From an uncultured Oscillospiraceae bacterium (lineage in GTDB: Bacteria; Bacillota; Clostridia; Oscillospirales; Oscillospiraceae), in contig CAJUAC010000015.1 of the NCBI GenBank assembly GCA_910583885.1, positions 1 to 51,037 on the forward strand: a stretch of 51,037 nt of DNA, in the 5' to 3' direction. The notes under the pieces were generated by a model. The model was not told the origin of the DNA and did not search any database. It saw only the letters and a program-made list of their open reading frames with translations. The position numbers and the translations under genes were made by a program. Positions 23,039 to 31,678 of the stretch are shown here, in pieces; positions within the stretch are counted from its first letter, which is position 1, and the number at the start of each line of letters is the position of its first letter.

Positions 23039-23824
23039 TTATAGATAACGTTCAATGGTAATCCCGATGCGGCCCTTTTTGGTCAGCCCGCCCACTGCGG
23101 TGAGCTTCGCCTTGCCCAGGCCCCGGGCGGTGAGGACGGCGCCCTCCGCCACCGGTTTATCCGGCTTGAGGCAGGGGGTGTGATCCAAATTCACCCGGCC
23201 AGCGGCAATGAGCTCCGCCGCCCGCCCCCGGCTCAGGGAAAAGGCGGAGGCCGCCACCGCGTCCAGGCGCAGGGAGGATACGGTATCCCGGATGGTTTTT
23301 ACCTGGAGCTGGGGAACACACAGCGCCTCCCGCCCGATCTCGGACACATCCAGGCGCACCCGGCCCGCCTGCCCCCACTCCTGGAGAAAGAACTCCCGCA
23401 GGGAGGGGGCGGCCACGATGTCTGCGCTGTGTGGGGAGACCAGGATATCCCCCACCCGCTCCCGCGTGACGCCCAGGCCCATGAGGCTGCCCAGGATGTC
23501 CCGGTGGGACAGGGTGCTGTCCTGCCCGTGGAAGGCGGCCCGGAGGAACACCAGCTCCTCCCCGGCATCCTCCGCCCAATCGGGGAGGAAGACCAGCAGG
23601 CGGCGTTCCGCCTCCTCGTAGCCGCCGTCGAAGACATACCCTGACCGGACACCGGCAGCGCGGAGCATCCCCTCCGCCAGCTGCTGCTCCCGGGGGCTGA
23701 GGAAGACGGTGGCAGCGGGGATATTCCGCCGCTGGGACTGGTCGTATTTATCTAAAATCCGGGCCAGCAGCAGCCGGTCCTCCGGCTCCTGGGCCGCTTT
23801 GGCGATCACTGCGGCCTTATCCAT
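23039..23824 (-). CDS. ylmH: YlmH-family RNA-binding protein with S4 domain
   Basis: A 261-aa protein with an N-terminal YlmH-type region and a C-terminal S4 RNA-binding domain (ASAFSLSRGRAAELIAAGRV then NLDHTPCLKPD and GRIGITIERYL). YlmH relatives bind ribosomes and have been linked to quality control and, by genomic position, to cell division. The ATG at 23824 overlaps the ABC-transporter stop by eight bases (ATGGATAA) and lacks its own Shine-Dalgarno, so initiation is probably by translational coupling. In many Firmicutes ylmH is next to divIVA; here a DivIVA-like gene lies just beyond the ABC gene. Confidence 0.88.
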   Translation of the reverse strand: MDKAAVIAKAAQEPEDRLLLARILDKYDQSQRRNIPAATVFLSPREQQLAEGMLRAAGVRSGYVFDGGYEEAERRLLVFLPDWAEDAGEELVFLRAAFHGQDSTLSHRDILGSLMGLGVTRERVGDILVSPHSADIVAAPSLREFFLQEWGQAGRVRLDVSEIGREALCVPQLQVKTIRDTVSSLRLDAVAASAFSLSRGRAAELIAAGRVNLDHTPCLKPDKPVAEGAVLTARGLGKAKLTAVGGLTKKGRIGITIERYL

Positions 23825-25568
23825 GGAGGTTCTGGGTGTTGTAGAGCTGGGCATAATCCCCGCCCCGGGCCAAAAGCTCCTGGTGGCTGCCCTCCTCCGC
23901 GACCACGCCGTTGCGTACCACCAGAATCCGGTGGGCATTGCGGACGGTGGAGAGGCGGTGGGCGATGATGAGGGTGGTGCGGCCCCGGGCCAGCTCGTCA
24001 AAGGCCCGCTGGATCTTGGCCTCGGTGACGCTGTCCAGGGCAGAGGTGGCCTCGTCAAGGATCAGCACCGGCGGATCCTTGAGGAAGATGCGGGCAATGG
24101 AAATGCGCTGCTTCTGCCCGCCGGAGAGCAACGTCCCCCGTTCGCCCACATAGGTGTCGAAGCCGTCGGGCATGGCCATGATATCGTCGTAGATCTCTGC
24201 CCGCTTGGCGGCGGCAATCACCTCGTCGGTCGTCGCGCCGGGCCGGCCGTAGCGGATATTGTCCATGATGCTGGCGGCAAAGAGGAACACGTCCTGCTGT
24301 ACCACGCCGATATTCCGGCGCAGGCTCTGCTGGCGCACATCCCGCACGTCGTGGCCGTCGATTTGGATGCTGCCCGTCCCCACGTCATAAAACCGGGGGA
24401 TCAGGCTGCACAGGGTGGTCTTGCCGCCGCCGGAGGGGCCTACCACGGCGATGGTCTCCCCCGGGCGCACATGGAGGGAGACATGGTGGAGGACCTCGGC
24501 GTCGTCCCGCTCGTAGGCGAAGGAGACGTTGTCCACATCGATCTGCCCCTTTACGCCGGTCAGCTCGATGGCGTCCGGCTTGTCCTTGAGATCCGGCTCA
24601 ATGCGCATCAGCTCCACAAACCGGCTCAGGCCGGCCATGCCGTCCACCAGCATCTCCGAGAGGTTGGAGAGCTTGCGCATGGGGTTGATAAAGGTGCTGG
24701 TGTAGAGGCTGAAGGTGATCAGATCCACATAGGTCATCTGCCCGTCCATGATGAGCAGCCCGCCCACGGTGATGACAGCCACCGGCAGGATGCACATAAA
24801 GAACTCCATGGAGCACATGAACCATGCCATTGCCTTGTAGCGCTCCTTCTTGGAGGTCTTGAACCGCTCGTTGGCCCCGGAGAACTTCTCGCTCTCTGTG
24901 CGCTCGTTGGAGAAGGCCTTGGCGGTGCGCATCCCGGAAATGCTGGACTCAATGTCCGCGTTGATGCTGGCGATATTCTGCTTGACCCGCCGGGAGGCCT
25001 GGATCATGTTGCGGCGGTTGAGGTTGATGACCACCAGGAAGGTGGGGATGAGCAGGAGCATCACCAGGGCGAGGCGCCACTGGATGGTGAACATGATGGC
25101 GATTGCCCCGGCCACCGTCACGCCGGAGATGAACAGGTCTTCCGGCCCGTGGTGGGCCAGCTCCGTGATGTCAAAGAGCTCCGCCGTCATCCGGCTCATG
25201 AGGTGGCCGGTGCGGTTTTTGTCGTAGAAGCCGAAGGAGAGGGTCTGGAGATGGCTGAACAGGTCCTTGCGGATGTCCGCCTCCACCAGTACGCCGAAGG
25301 TGTGGCCCCAGTAGCAGACCACGTATTGCAGGCCCGCCCGCAGGAGGTAGGCGGCCAGCAGCACGGCGATGACGCTGAAAAACGCCTGGTAACGGCTGTC
25401 AGGGATGAGCTCGTACATGCACAGCCGGGACACGTAGGGGAAGCTCAGGTCAATCAGGGAGATCATCAGCGCACAGGCCATATCCAGAAGGAAGAGCCGC
25501 ATATGGGGCTTGAAATAGCTGACAAAAATGGACAGCAGGCTCTGCTGTTGAAAATTGCGGGTGGTCAT
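23817..25568 (-). CDS. ABC exporter, fused permease and ATPase
   Basis: Half-transporter of 583 aa that would act as a dimer. Residues ~20-310 hold six membrane spans, with a typical exporter signature. The nucleotide-binding domain follows, with Walker A GPSGGGKTT near residue 376, signature LLSGGQKQR, Walker B VLILDEATSALDS and the H-loop IAHRLST. The closest general resemblance is to lipid/multidrug exporters of the MsbA/LmrA type; the substrate is unknown. Its stop overlaps the start of ylmH, making a two-gene coupled unit. Upstream is an AT-rich 190-base region divergent to the DivIVA-like gene. Confidence 0.94.
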   Translation of the reverse strand: MTTRNFQQQSLLSIFVSYFKPHMRLFLLDMACALMISLIDLSFPYVSRLCMYELIPDSRYQAFFSVIAVLLAAYLLRAGLQYVVCYWGHTFGVLVEADIRKDLFSHLQTLSFGFYDKNRTGHLMSRMTAELFDITELAHHGPEDLFISGVTVAGAIAIMFTIQWRLALVMLLLIPTFLVVINLNRRNMIQASRRVKQNIASINADIESSISGMRTAKAFSNERTESEKFSGANERFKTSKKERYKAMAWFMCSMEFFMCILPVAVITVGGLLIMDGQMTYVDLITFSLYTSTFINPMRKLSNLSEMLVDGMAGLSRFVELMRIEPDLKDKPDAIELTGVKGQIDVDNVSFAYERDDAEVLHHVSLHVRPGETIAVVGPSGGGKTTLCSLIPRFYDVGTGSIQIDGHDVRDVRQQSLRRNIGVVQQDVFLFAASIMDNIRYGRPGATTDEVIAAAKRAEIYDDIMAMPDGFDTYVGERGTLLSGGQKQRISIARIFLKDPPVLILDEATSALDSVTEAKIQRAFDELARGRTTLIIAHRLSTVRNAHRILVVRNGVVAEEGSHQELLARGGDYAQLYNTQNLHG

Positions 25569-25692
25569 GGAAGCGCCTCCGTTTTCTCATCTTTTTCGTA
25601 ATGCTTTATTGTATCATATTTGCTATCCCGATGCAACGGTGGTTTCTTTGCGTTTTTTTAAATTTTGAAAACAGCCATAATTGAAAAACCTG

Positions 25693-25721
25693 TTGTCATA
25701 GCGTGCAAATTGTGGTAAAGT
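25693..25721 (+). promoter_or_regulatory. promoter of the DivIVA-like gene
   Basis: TTGTCA (25693-25698), 17-base spacer with TGTGG before the -10, TAAAGT (25716-25721), 37 bases ahead of the ATG. Confidence 0.65.
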
Positions 25722-25758
25722 GATAGCGAATCTATGAATAGGATAAAGGTGGGAGCGT

Positions 25759-26565
25759 ATGGACAATCACATTTTTCGCAGGGAACTGAATGGCTTTAAC
25801 CGTCAGGACGTGATGGAGTATATTGAGCGGACCCAGCGGCAGGCAGAGGAATCTGCCGCGAAGCTGGAGGCCCAGGCGGAGGAGCTCCGCCAGCAGATGG
25901 ACGAGGCCCGGCAGGCCCTGGAGGAGTGTACCGAGGAGAAGGCCGGCGTGGAGCGCCAGCTGGAGGACATGACCCTGCGCTACAACCATGCAAAAAATAA
26001 CTGGGACGCCCAGAGCGAGGCAAAGGAATCCTTCCGCCAGGATGTGGCGCAGCGGGACCGGACAGTTCGGGAGCTCACCGAGGAGAACCAGCGCCTGTTC
26101 CACCAGATCCAGGAGCTGGAGGGGCAGCTGGAGGGGATGCGCCGGGACAAGGAGCGGATTGCCCAGCTGGAGCTGGACGCCCACCAGCGCTCCGACGAGC
26201 TGATGGCCCAGACAGAGGCCCGCACACAGGATCTGATTTCCCAGGCGGAGGCCCGGGCGGAGGAGGTGTTGGCCAAGGCGGAGGCTGAGGCGGCCAGCCT
26301 GCGCAAGGAGGCTGAGGAGCAGGCGGAGGCGACGGAGGGCCAGGCCCATTTCCGCGCCCAGAAGCTCCTGCGGGAGATGGAGGAAAAGATTGGGAGCACT
26401 GCGGAGGAGTACGATAAGCTCTTCCAGTCTGTTGATACCATTGCCGGCCATATTACCAGCGAACTGCGGAAGCTGGATGTTACCGCAGCCCAGCTGCCGA
26501 TCAGCTTCAACCACCTGAAGGAGGGCCTTGCAGACCTCCAGGCCAGGGCAAAGGAGCGTTCATAA
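25759..26565 (+). CDS. DivIVA-like coiled-coil protein
   Basis: A 268-aa protein. The first ~25 residues resemble the DivIVA/GpsB lipid-binding motif (HIFRRELNGFNRQDVMEYIE, with the typical F..x..GFN..DV..YI). Residues 25-230 are an almost unbroken charged coiled coil, and a short C-terminal region follows. DivIVA homologues sense negative membrane curvature and organise poles and septa. Divergence from the ABC-ylmH unit preserves the ylmH-divIVA neighbourhood seen in other Firmicutes. It could equally be a DivIVA paralogue with a different task. AGGTGGGAG precedes the ATG. Confidence 0.78.
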   Translation: MDNHIFRRELNGFNRQDVMEYIERTQRQAEESAAKLEAQAEELRQQMDEARQALEECTEEKAGVERQLEDMTLRYNHAKNNWDAQSEAKESFRQDVAQRDRTVRELTEENQRLFHQIQELEGQLEGMRRDKERIAQLELDAHQRSDELMAQTEARTQDLISQAEARAEEVLAKAEAEAASLRKEAEEQAEATEGQAHFRAQKLLREMEEKIGSTAEEYDKLFQSVDTIAGHITSELRKLDVTAAQLPISFNHLKEGLADLQARAKERS

Positions 26566-26587
26566 GGCGTATCAGTACATAGGAAGG

Positions 26588-26619
26588 GCCGGGCAGCGGT
26601 TGGGCTGCCCGGCTCTTTT
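26588..26619 (+). terminator. terminator of the DivIVA-like gene
   Basis: Perfect 10-bp stem GCCGGGCAGC / GCTGCCCGGC with a 6-base loop, then TCTTTT, located between this gene and the convergent feoB. Confidence 0.85.
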
Positions 26620-26625
26620 GCTATT

Positions 26626-28500
26626 CTACCACACAAGGGCACAGATACAGCGGACCGCTATGCACAGGCAGATCCCCACCGCTGTGGGGAGGGCCACGGC
26701 CAGGGCGGTCCATTTGGCGCTGCGCGTCTCCCGCCAGATGGTGAAGCAGGTGGTGCCGCAGGGGAAGTGGAAGAGGGTGAACAGCAGGGCGCACAGCGCG
26801 GTCGCCGTGGTCCAGCCGTTTGCGCTGAGCAGCCCGTGGAGCTCCGCCAGGCTCCCATAGTCTGTCAGGGCGCCGGTGGAGAGGTAGCCCATCAGGATAC
26901 AGGGTACTACGATCTCGTTGGCCGGGAAGCCCAGCAGGAAGGCAAGCAGGATGAAGCCGTCCAGGCCCATCAGCGCCCCCAGGGGCTGGAGGAGCCCTGC
27001 CAGGCGCACCAGGATGCTCTGCCCGCCGATGTCCACATTGGCCGCCGCCCAGATCAGAAGCCCCGCCGGGGCGGCCACCGCTACCGCACGCCCCAGCACA
27101 AACAGCGTCCGGTCAAAGATGGAGCGTACCAGCACCTGCCCCACCTGGGGGGCCCGGTAGGGGGGCAGCTCCAGGGAGAAGGAGGAGCTCTCCCCCTGGA
27201 GCACTGTCGCCGCCAGCAGGCGGCTGGCCCACAGGGTCATGGCCACTGCCAGCACAATGGCCCCCATCAGTGCCGCTGCGGCGGTGACAGATCCCCACAG
27301 CCCGCTGCCAGTGACAAAGAACATGGAGATCAGGGCGATCAGGGTGGGCAGGCGGCCGTTACAGGGCATAAAGGAGTTGGTCAGGATGGCAATCAGCCGC
27401 TCCCGGGGGCTCTGGATAATCCGGCAGCCCATCACACCGCAGGCGTTGCACCCAAGGCCCATACACATCGTCAAGCTCTGGCGGCCGTGGGCCCCGGAGC
27501 GCTGGAAAAAATGATCCAGGTTAAAGGCTACCCGGGGCAGGTACCCCGCATCCTCCAGCAGGGTGAACAGGGGGAAGAAGATAGCCATGGGCGGCAGCAT
27601 CACCGACACCACCCAGGCCACGGTCCGGTACATCCCATCCACCAGCGCCCCCTCCAGCCACCAGGGGGCGTTGAGCGCCTGCAAGGCCCCCCGCAGGGGC
27701 TCCTGCCAGCCCATCAGCAGCTTGGAGAGCAGCTCAGAGGGGATGTTTGCCCCCACCATAGTCAGCCACAACACGCCCGCCAGCAGGAGCAGCATTGCCG
27801 GGATGCCGGTGGCCTTGCTGGTCAACAGCCGGTCCAGGGCCCGGTCCCGGCGGTGGGCCTTCTCATCGTCCAGCGTGACCACCTCCCGGGCGATCCCGGC
27901 GGCTTGGGCCATGGCGGCGGCGGCGCGGCACTCCCCGCACCCGGCACACCCCTCCGGGCAGGGGGCCGGCCCCCCCGGGCGGGGCTGGGGATGGAGGGCC
28001 GCATCCTCCAGGGCCTGCCGCAGGGCGTCCAGCCCCTGGCCGCCCCTGGCTGCGGCCCCCACCACCGGGCAGCCCAGCCGCTGCTGCAACAGCTCCAGAT
28101 CTACCTCGATATGCTTTTTTGCCGCCTCATCCAGCAGGTTGACACACAGCACCACCGGCCAGGCGATCTCCAGAATTTGCAGTACAAGGGCCAAATTCCG
28201 CTCCAGGCAGGTGGCGTCCGCCACCACCAGCGTCACATCCGCCTCGCCGGAGAGCAGATAGTCCCGGGTGACCTCCTCCTCGGCGCTGCCGGGGCGGAGG
28301 GAGTAGGTCCCGGGCAGGTCCACCAGGGCGTAGGTACGCCCGTGATATGTATAACTCCCCCTGGCCGTGGCCACTGTTTTCCCCGGCCAGTTTCCGGTGT
28401 GTTGATGCAGGTTGGTTAATGCGTTGAAAACAGTGGATTTCCCCACGTTGGGGTTGCCCGCCAGGGCAATCACCGGCCCTGGATTGGTCGATACAGCCAT
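26626..28500 (-). CDS. feoB: ferrous iron transporter FeoB with Cys-rich linker
   Basis: GTP-dependent Fe2+ uptake protein of 624 aa. The G domain shows G1 GNPNVGKST (15-23), G3 DLPGTYSLRP and the NLLD G4. The linker between the soluble and membrane parts contains Cys181, 185, 188 and 191 (CPEGCAGCGEC), not present in the E. coli protein. The membrane half carries the two Gate regions and MGLGCNACGVMGCRII. No feoA precedes it, and a C-terminal FeoC-like tail is absent. AAGGAGG lies upstream of the ATG. It has its own promoter and a ~130-base GC-rich leader with CCGGCG/CGCCGG pairing. Confidence 0.94.
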   Translation of the reverse strand: MAVSTNPGPVIALAGNPNVGKSTVFNALTNLHQHTGNWPGKTVATARGSYTYHGRTYALVDLPGTYSLRPGSAEEEVTRDYLLSGEADVTLVVADATCLERNLALVLQILEIAWPVVLCVNLLDEAAKKHIEVDLELLQQRLGCPVVGAAARGGQGLDALRQALEDAALHPQPRPGGPAPCPEGCAGCGECRAAAAMAQAAGIAREVVTLDDEKAHRRDRALDRLLTSKATGIPAMLLLLAGVLWLTMVGANIPSELLSKLLMGWQEPLRGALQALNAPWWLEGALVDGMYRTVAWVVSVMLPPMAIFFPLFTLLEDAGYLPRVAFNLDHFFQRSGAHGRQSLTMCMGLGCNACGVMGCRIIQSPRERLIAILTNSFMPCNGRLPTLIALISMFFVTGSGLWGSVTAAAALMGAIVLAVAMTLWASRLLAATVLQGESSSFSLELPPYRAPQVGQVLVRSIFDRTLFVLGRAVAVAAPAGLLIWAAANVDIGGQSILVRLAGLLQPLGALMGLDGFILLAFLLGFPANEIVVPCILMGYLSTGALTDYGSLAELHGLLSANGWTTATALCALLFTLFHFPCGTTCFTIWRETRSAKWTALAVALPTAVGICLCIAVRCICALVW

Positions 28501-28635
28501 GCCAAGTTCCCTCCTTGTCGAACCGCCGCCGCAGAAGTTGGTTCCGGCGGCGTTACTGCCAGTGTATGCGCCGGCAGGGGGACAGGTGCGGAGAGGGCTA
28601 TGGCAGCTGCCAGTTTTCCTGTTATTTCTGCCTCT

Positions 28636-28664
28636 ATATTACCACAAAATTGGCTTTTTTTCAA
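28636..28664 (-). promoter_or_regulatory. feoB promoter
   Basis: TTGAAA (28664-28659), 17-base spacer, TAATAT (28641-28636), about 136 bases ahead of the feoB ATG. No clear Fur-box dyad is seen. Confidence 0.65.
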
Positions 28665-28667
28665 GGC

Positions 28668-28696
28668 TTGTACGCCCTGCGCTTTTATGGTACATA
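28668..28696 (+). promoter_or_regulatory. promoter of the DUF6323/DUF6179-like pair
   Basis: TTGTAC (28668-28673), 17-base spacer, TACATA (28691-28696) with an upstream TGG. It is back to back with the feoB promoter (-35 boxes three bases apart). The start near 28703 leaves only ~14 bases before the TTG start codon. Confidence 0.55.
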
Positions 28697-28716
28697 GTAT
28701 GCAGGAGGTGATCGCA

Positions 28717-29206
28717 TTGAATCACTGGCTATCCAGCCTGTCCCAGGCACAGTGGGGGGCGGCGGCGTTGGAGCGGTACAACCGGCAGTCAGAACCATTT
28801 GGGCTGATGCTGTCAGAACAGGCGTTGACCCGGCTGCTGCAACACAGGGACGAGGCCTTGCGGCAGACAAACCGGATCGAATGGGGGGAGGGGGCGTTGG
28901 GGAAATTGATTGCGGCGTTTTGTGATTCGCCCTATATTGTGCAAAAATGCGTACGAGGAGACGCTGACAGAATTGCAGGGGTTATTCTACAGCTTCAAAA
29001 ATGAATGCCATGATTTGGTATCTGATGACGAATTGATCGGGGCCATGCGGTTGATTTACAATGAGGTTGCGAGGGGGAGTACAGAGTATGTGGCCGGGGT
29101 TGGCTGGGAAACGATGGTTCAGATTGCTGTGACGGCAAGCGTGGAAGGGACCGAGCTGGAGCGGCCGCCGTTCGGGGGTGGTTTTGATGGAGAAGAATAT
29201 GAATAG
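28717..29206 (+). pseudogene. DUF6323-like protein, interrupted by a +1 frameshift
   Basis: The sequence encodes 162 residues of one protein only if a single base is skipped in the AAAAA run at 28931-28935. Frame 1 gives NHWLSSLSQAQWGAAALERY ... IAAFCDSPYIVQ and frame 2 continues NAYEETLTELQGLFYSFKNE ... EYVAGVGWETMVQ. Both halves look coding and together match the DUF6323 family as I recall it. The TTG at 28717 has a perfect AGGAGGTGATC site eight bases upstream. The frameshift could be a genuine mutation, a sequencing or assembly error, or programmed slippage. Unrepaired, translation would end at 29004. The gene overlaps the next by 20 bases. Confidence 0.72.
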
Positions 29207-30077
29207 CCAGCTTACGCCGCCCCTCACACCTGCGGAACGCAGCCTCATACAGGGGAAGCTTTTGCAGCTGCTCTCGCGCCAGGTGGAGCGGTACACAATG
29301 GGAGAGAGTACGTCCATCCGGGTAGAACAGGCGCAGGAGCTGCTGGATTCCATCTGCTATTGCCTGGGCATATCTGCCACAAATCCAGACGGGAGGTGGA
29401 GACGCCTGCTGTACTGCGATATCGCCCAAGAATATGCGGAGGGCCTGCTGCGTGTGGAACAGAAAAAGCAGCTGGGCATCTGCCTGTGGCAGGCGGCCTG
29501 CGCCAATCTGCCGCCGGTCTGGAGCACCGCGATGCTGGATACCTTGAAAAGCCTGGGTTCCTTTTGGAAAAAATATGACAGCGGCTGGTTTGCCCACTGG
29601 CTTCCCAGCGGCCTGGACTATCAGCTTGCCATACCCGTCTCAGATACGATCCGGGGTGTTGACTATGCTATCCGGTATTTGGAGCATCTTTTTTCCGAAA
29701 ACCGCTTCCTCTCGGCCTATCAGCCGGACACATTGATCCCTGTACTTCACCAATATTGCCCTGATTACAAGGGGCTGGTAGTCAATTTGTTTGAACCTGC
29801 TGCTGCAAACGCCCTTGGCCTTGCTGTCCTGGGAAGGCTGGACGGTACGCTCCAACTAGGGCGGCAGGAGCTGGAGCGCTTATCTGGTGTATGGGCGCAT
29901 ATGGGGCGGGCTGAGATCCGGTGCTGCCTGCTCCAAGGGCTTGAGGGGCTGCGCCTGCGTCACGCTCTTGATCCAGAGGTATGTGCCTATATTGCCCAAT
30001 ATAGTGAGCAGCTTGCCGTGCGCGTTGACATGCTGCGGGACAAAGGGGGGCTGCATGGGATTTTCCTGGCTGTTTAG
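29187..30077 (+). CDS. DUF6179-like protein
   Basis: A 296-aa soluble protein resembling the DUF6179 family that commonly follows DUF6323. It shows LQLLSRQVERYTMGESTSIR near residue 35, VRVEQAQELLDSICYCLG, FAHWLPSGLDYQLAIPVSD and VDYAIRYLEHLFSENRFL. It is mostly helical, with no recognisable catalytic motif. It appears shorter at its C-terminus than relatives I recall (often well over 400 aa), so it may be truncated; the MITE-like element begins at the last base of its stop codon. The ATG at 29187 follows GGGGGTGG and overlaps the DUF6323-like gene, implying coupled expression. Function unknown. Confidence 0.7.
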   Translation: MEKNMNSQLTPPLTPAERSLIQGKLLQLLSRQVERYTMGESTSIRVEQAQELLDSICYCLGISATNPDGRWRRLLYCDIAQEYAEGLLRVEQKKQLGICLWQAACANLPPVWSTAMLDTLKSLGSFWKKYDSGWFAHWLPSGLDYQLAIPVSDTIRGVDYAIRYLEHLFSENRFLSAYQPDTLIPVLHQYCPDYKGLVVNLFEPAAANALGLAVLGRLDGTLQLGRQELERLSGVWAHMGRAEIRCCLLQGLEGLRLRHALDPEVCAYIAQYSEQLAVRVDMLRDKGGLHGIFLAV

Positions 30078-30237
30078 GGCATGTTTGAAAAATGTCAAAA
30101 CGCCCGAATGGCGGATCTTTTTCCGCTGGACAGCGTTAAAAAATCCTGAAATACACAAAGTATTCCCGCGATTTTTTGCCCTGTCCATCGAAAAAATCTC
30201 TCGCTTCTGGTCATTCCGCCATTGATCAAACAAGCCC
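30077..30237. repeat. MITE-like palindromic element 2
   Basis: A 161-bp non-coding element. Its ends are GGGCATGTTTGA and TCAAACAAGCCC (11 of 12 paired), with a second dyad AATGGCGGA / TCCGCCATT just inside. The interior carries GGACAGCGTT and AAAAAATC words on both arms (GATTTTTT...AAAAAATC). The left end coincides with the stop codon of the DUF6179-like gene, as element 1 does with its gene. Confidence 0.65.
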
Positions 30238-30249
30238 TGGTCCGGGACG

Positions 30250-31620
30250 CTACAGCTGGTTCTTTCCCCGGGGAATAAACTCCCCGGCAGTCTCCAGCAC
30301 GTCTCCCCGATCCACTGCCAGCCTGCCGCGCAGGTATACCCGGGCAACAGACCCCCGGGTCCGGTAGCCCTCATAGGGGGTGTAGTCCACATGCTGGGCC
30401 TGGCTGGATGCGGTGATGATGCTGTCCGCCGCCGGGTCGTAGACCACCACATCGCCGTCGCTGCCCGGGGCAATGACGCCCTTCCGGGGCCAGCAGCCAT
30501 AGAGCTTGGCCGGGTTCTCGCAGAGCACACGGCACATGTCCGCCTCCGCAATCCGGCCCGCCGCCACGCCGTGGGTGTACAGCAGCACACCCCGGTGCTC
30601 CACGCCGGGCAGTCCGCCGGGGATTTTGGTGAAGTCATACTGCCCTGCCCGCTTCTGGGCCAGGGTAAAGGAGCAGTGGTCTGTGGCGACAGTGTGGATC
30701 TCACCGCCCCGCAAGGCCGCCCACAGGGCCTCCTGATCCTCCCACCGCCGCAGGGGCGGGGCGCAGACGTACTTGGCCGCCTCCAGGAACTCCGCCTGGT
30801 CATAGACGCTGTCCTCCAGCAGCAGGTAGTGGGGGCAGGTCTCCACATATACCCGCTGCCCCCGCCTGCGGGCGGCGCGGACCTCCTCCAGGGAGTCCCG
30901 GCAGGAGAGGTGGACGATAATCACCGGCACATCCGCCAGCTGGGCCAGCCGCAGCAGGTGCCCTACCGCCTCCGCCTCCAGGGGTGCGGGGCGGGTGCGG
31001 GGATGGGAGGCCGGGGAGAGATGGCCTGCGGCCCTGGCCTCTGCGGTCAGCTGGCGGATAATACCGTCATTCTCACAGTGGACGCCTGCAATGCCGCCTA
31101 CCTCCTTCAGCCGCCGGAGGGCCTGGAACATCTCCCCCTCCGGGAGCATCATGGCGGGGTAGGTCATGTACAGCTTAAAGGAGGGAATGCCCAGCGCCGC
31201 CATTTCCTCGATTTCCCGGGAAATCTCCCCATTCCAGTCGTCGATAGTCATATGGAAGCCGTAGTCACAGGCGGCGCGCCCCTCCGCCTTCTCCCGCCAG
31301 CGCGCCAGGCCCTGGGCCAGGGACTCCCCCTTGTCCGGGGCGGCGAAGTCGATCACTGTGGTGGTGCCGCCCCGCAGGGCCGCCCGGCTGCCGGTGATGA
31401 AATCGTCGGCAGTGATGGTACCGGCCACCTCCAGATCAAAATGGGTGTGGGCATCGATGAAGCCGGGGAACAGCAGCTTCCCGCTGCAGTCCACCACCTC
31501 CGCGTCCCCAACGGGGAGGCCCGCCTCTACAGCGGCCACCTTCCCGCCAGCCAGCAGCACGTCCGCCCGGCGCACACCCAGGCCGGAGACCACGCCGCCG
31601 CCTCTCAACAGCGTTTTCAT
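30250..31620 (-). CDS. dihydropyrimidinase / hydantoinase
   Basis: Cyclic amidohydrolase of 456 aa that opens a cyclic ureide ring (dihydrouracil, hydantoin or related). Metal-site residues follow the family: DAHTHFD (His-x-His), FKLYMTY with the Lys expected to be carboxylated, VHCEN, IVHLSC and VATDHC (metal Asp). Residue differences that separate dihydropyrimidinase, D-hydantoinase and allantoinase cannot be settled here. GAAGGAGG lies upstream of the ATG. It is the last gene of a minus-strand run headed by the GNAT gene and follows mnmE after a hairpin. Confidence 0.9.
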   Translation of the reverse strand: MKTLLRGGGVVSGLGVRRADVLLAGGKVAAVEAGLPVGDAEVVDCSGKLLFPGFIDAHTHFDLEVAGTITADDFITGSRAALRGGTTTVIDFAAPDKGESLAQGLARWREKAEGRAACDYGFHMTIDDWNGEISREIEEMAALGIPSFKLYMTYPAMMLPEGEMFQALRRLKEVGGIAGVHCENDGIIRQLTAEARAAGHLSPASHPRTRPAPLEAEAVGHLLRLAQLADVPVIIVHLSCRDSLEEVRAARRRGQRVYVETCPHYLLLEDSVYDQAEFLEAAKYVCAPPLRRWEDQEALWAALRGGEIHTVATDHCSFTLAQKRAGQYDFTKIPGGLPGVEHRGVLLYTHGVAAGRIAEADMCRVLCENPAKLYGCWPRKGVIAPGSDGDVVVYDPAADSIITASSQAQHVDYTPYEGYRTRGSVARVYLRGRLAVDRGDVLETAGEFIPRGKNQL

Positions 31621-31657
31621 CTGTAAACCTCCTTCTCAATAGCTGATCTGAAATGAG

Positions 31658-31678
31658 GGGAGGGGCTTGGCCCCTCCC
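31658..31678 (-). terminator. hairpin at the mnmE stop
   Basis: Perfect 9-bp stem GGGAGGGGC / GCCCCTCCC with a 3-base loop, overlapping the last base of the mnmE stop codon region. On the minus strand only CTCATTT follows, so it may be an attenuator or mRNA-end stabiliser ahead of the hydantoinase gene. Confidence 0.4.
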
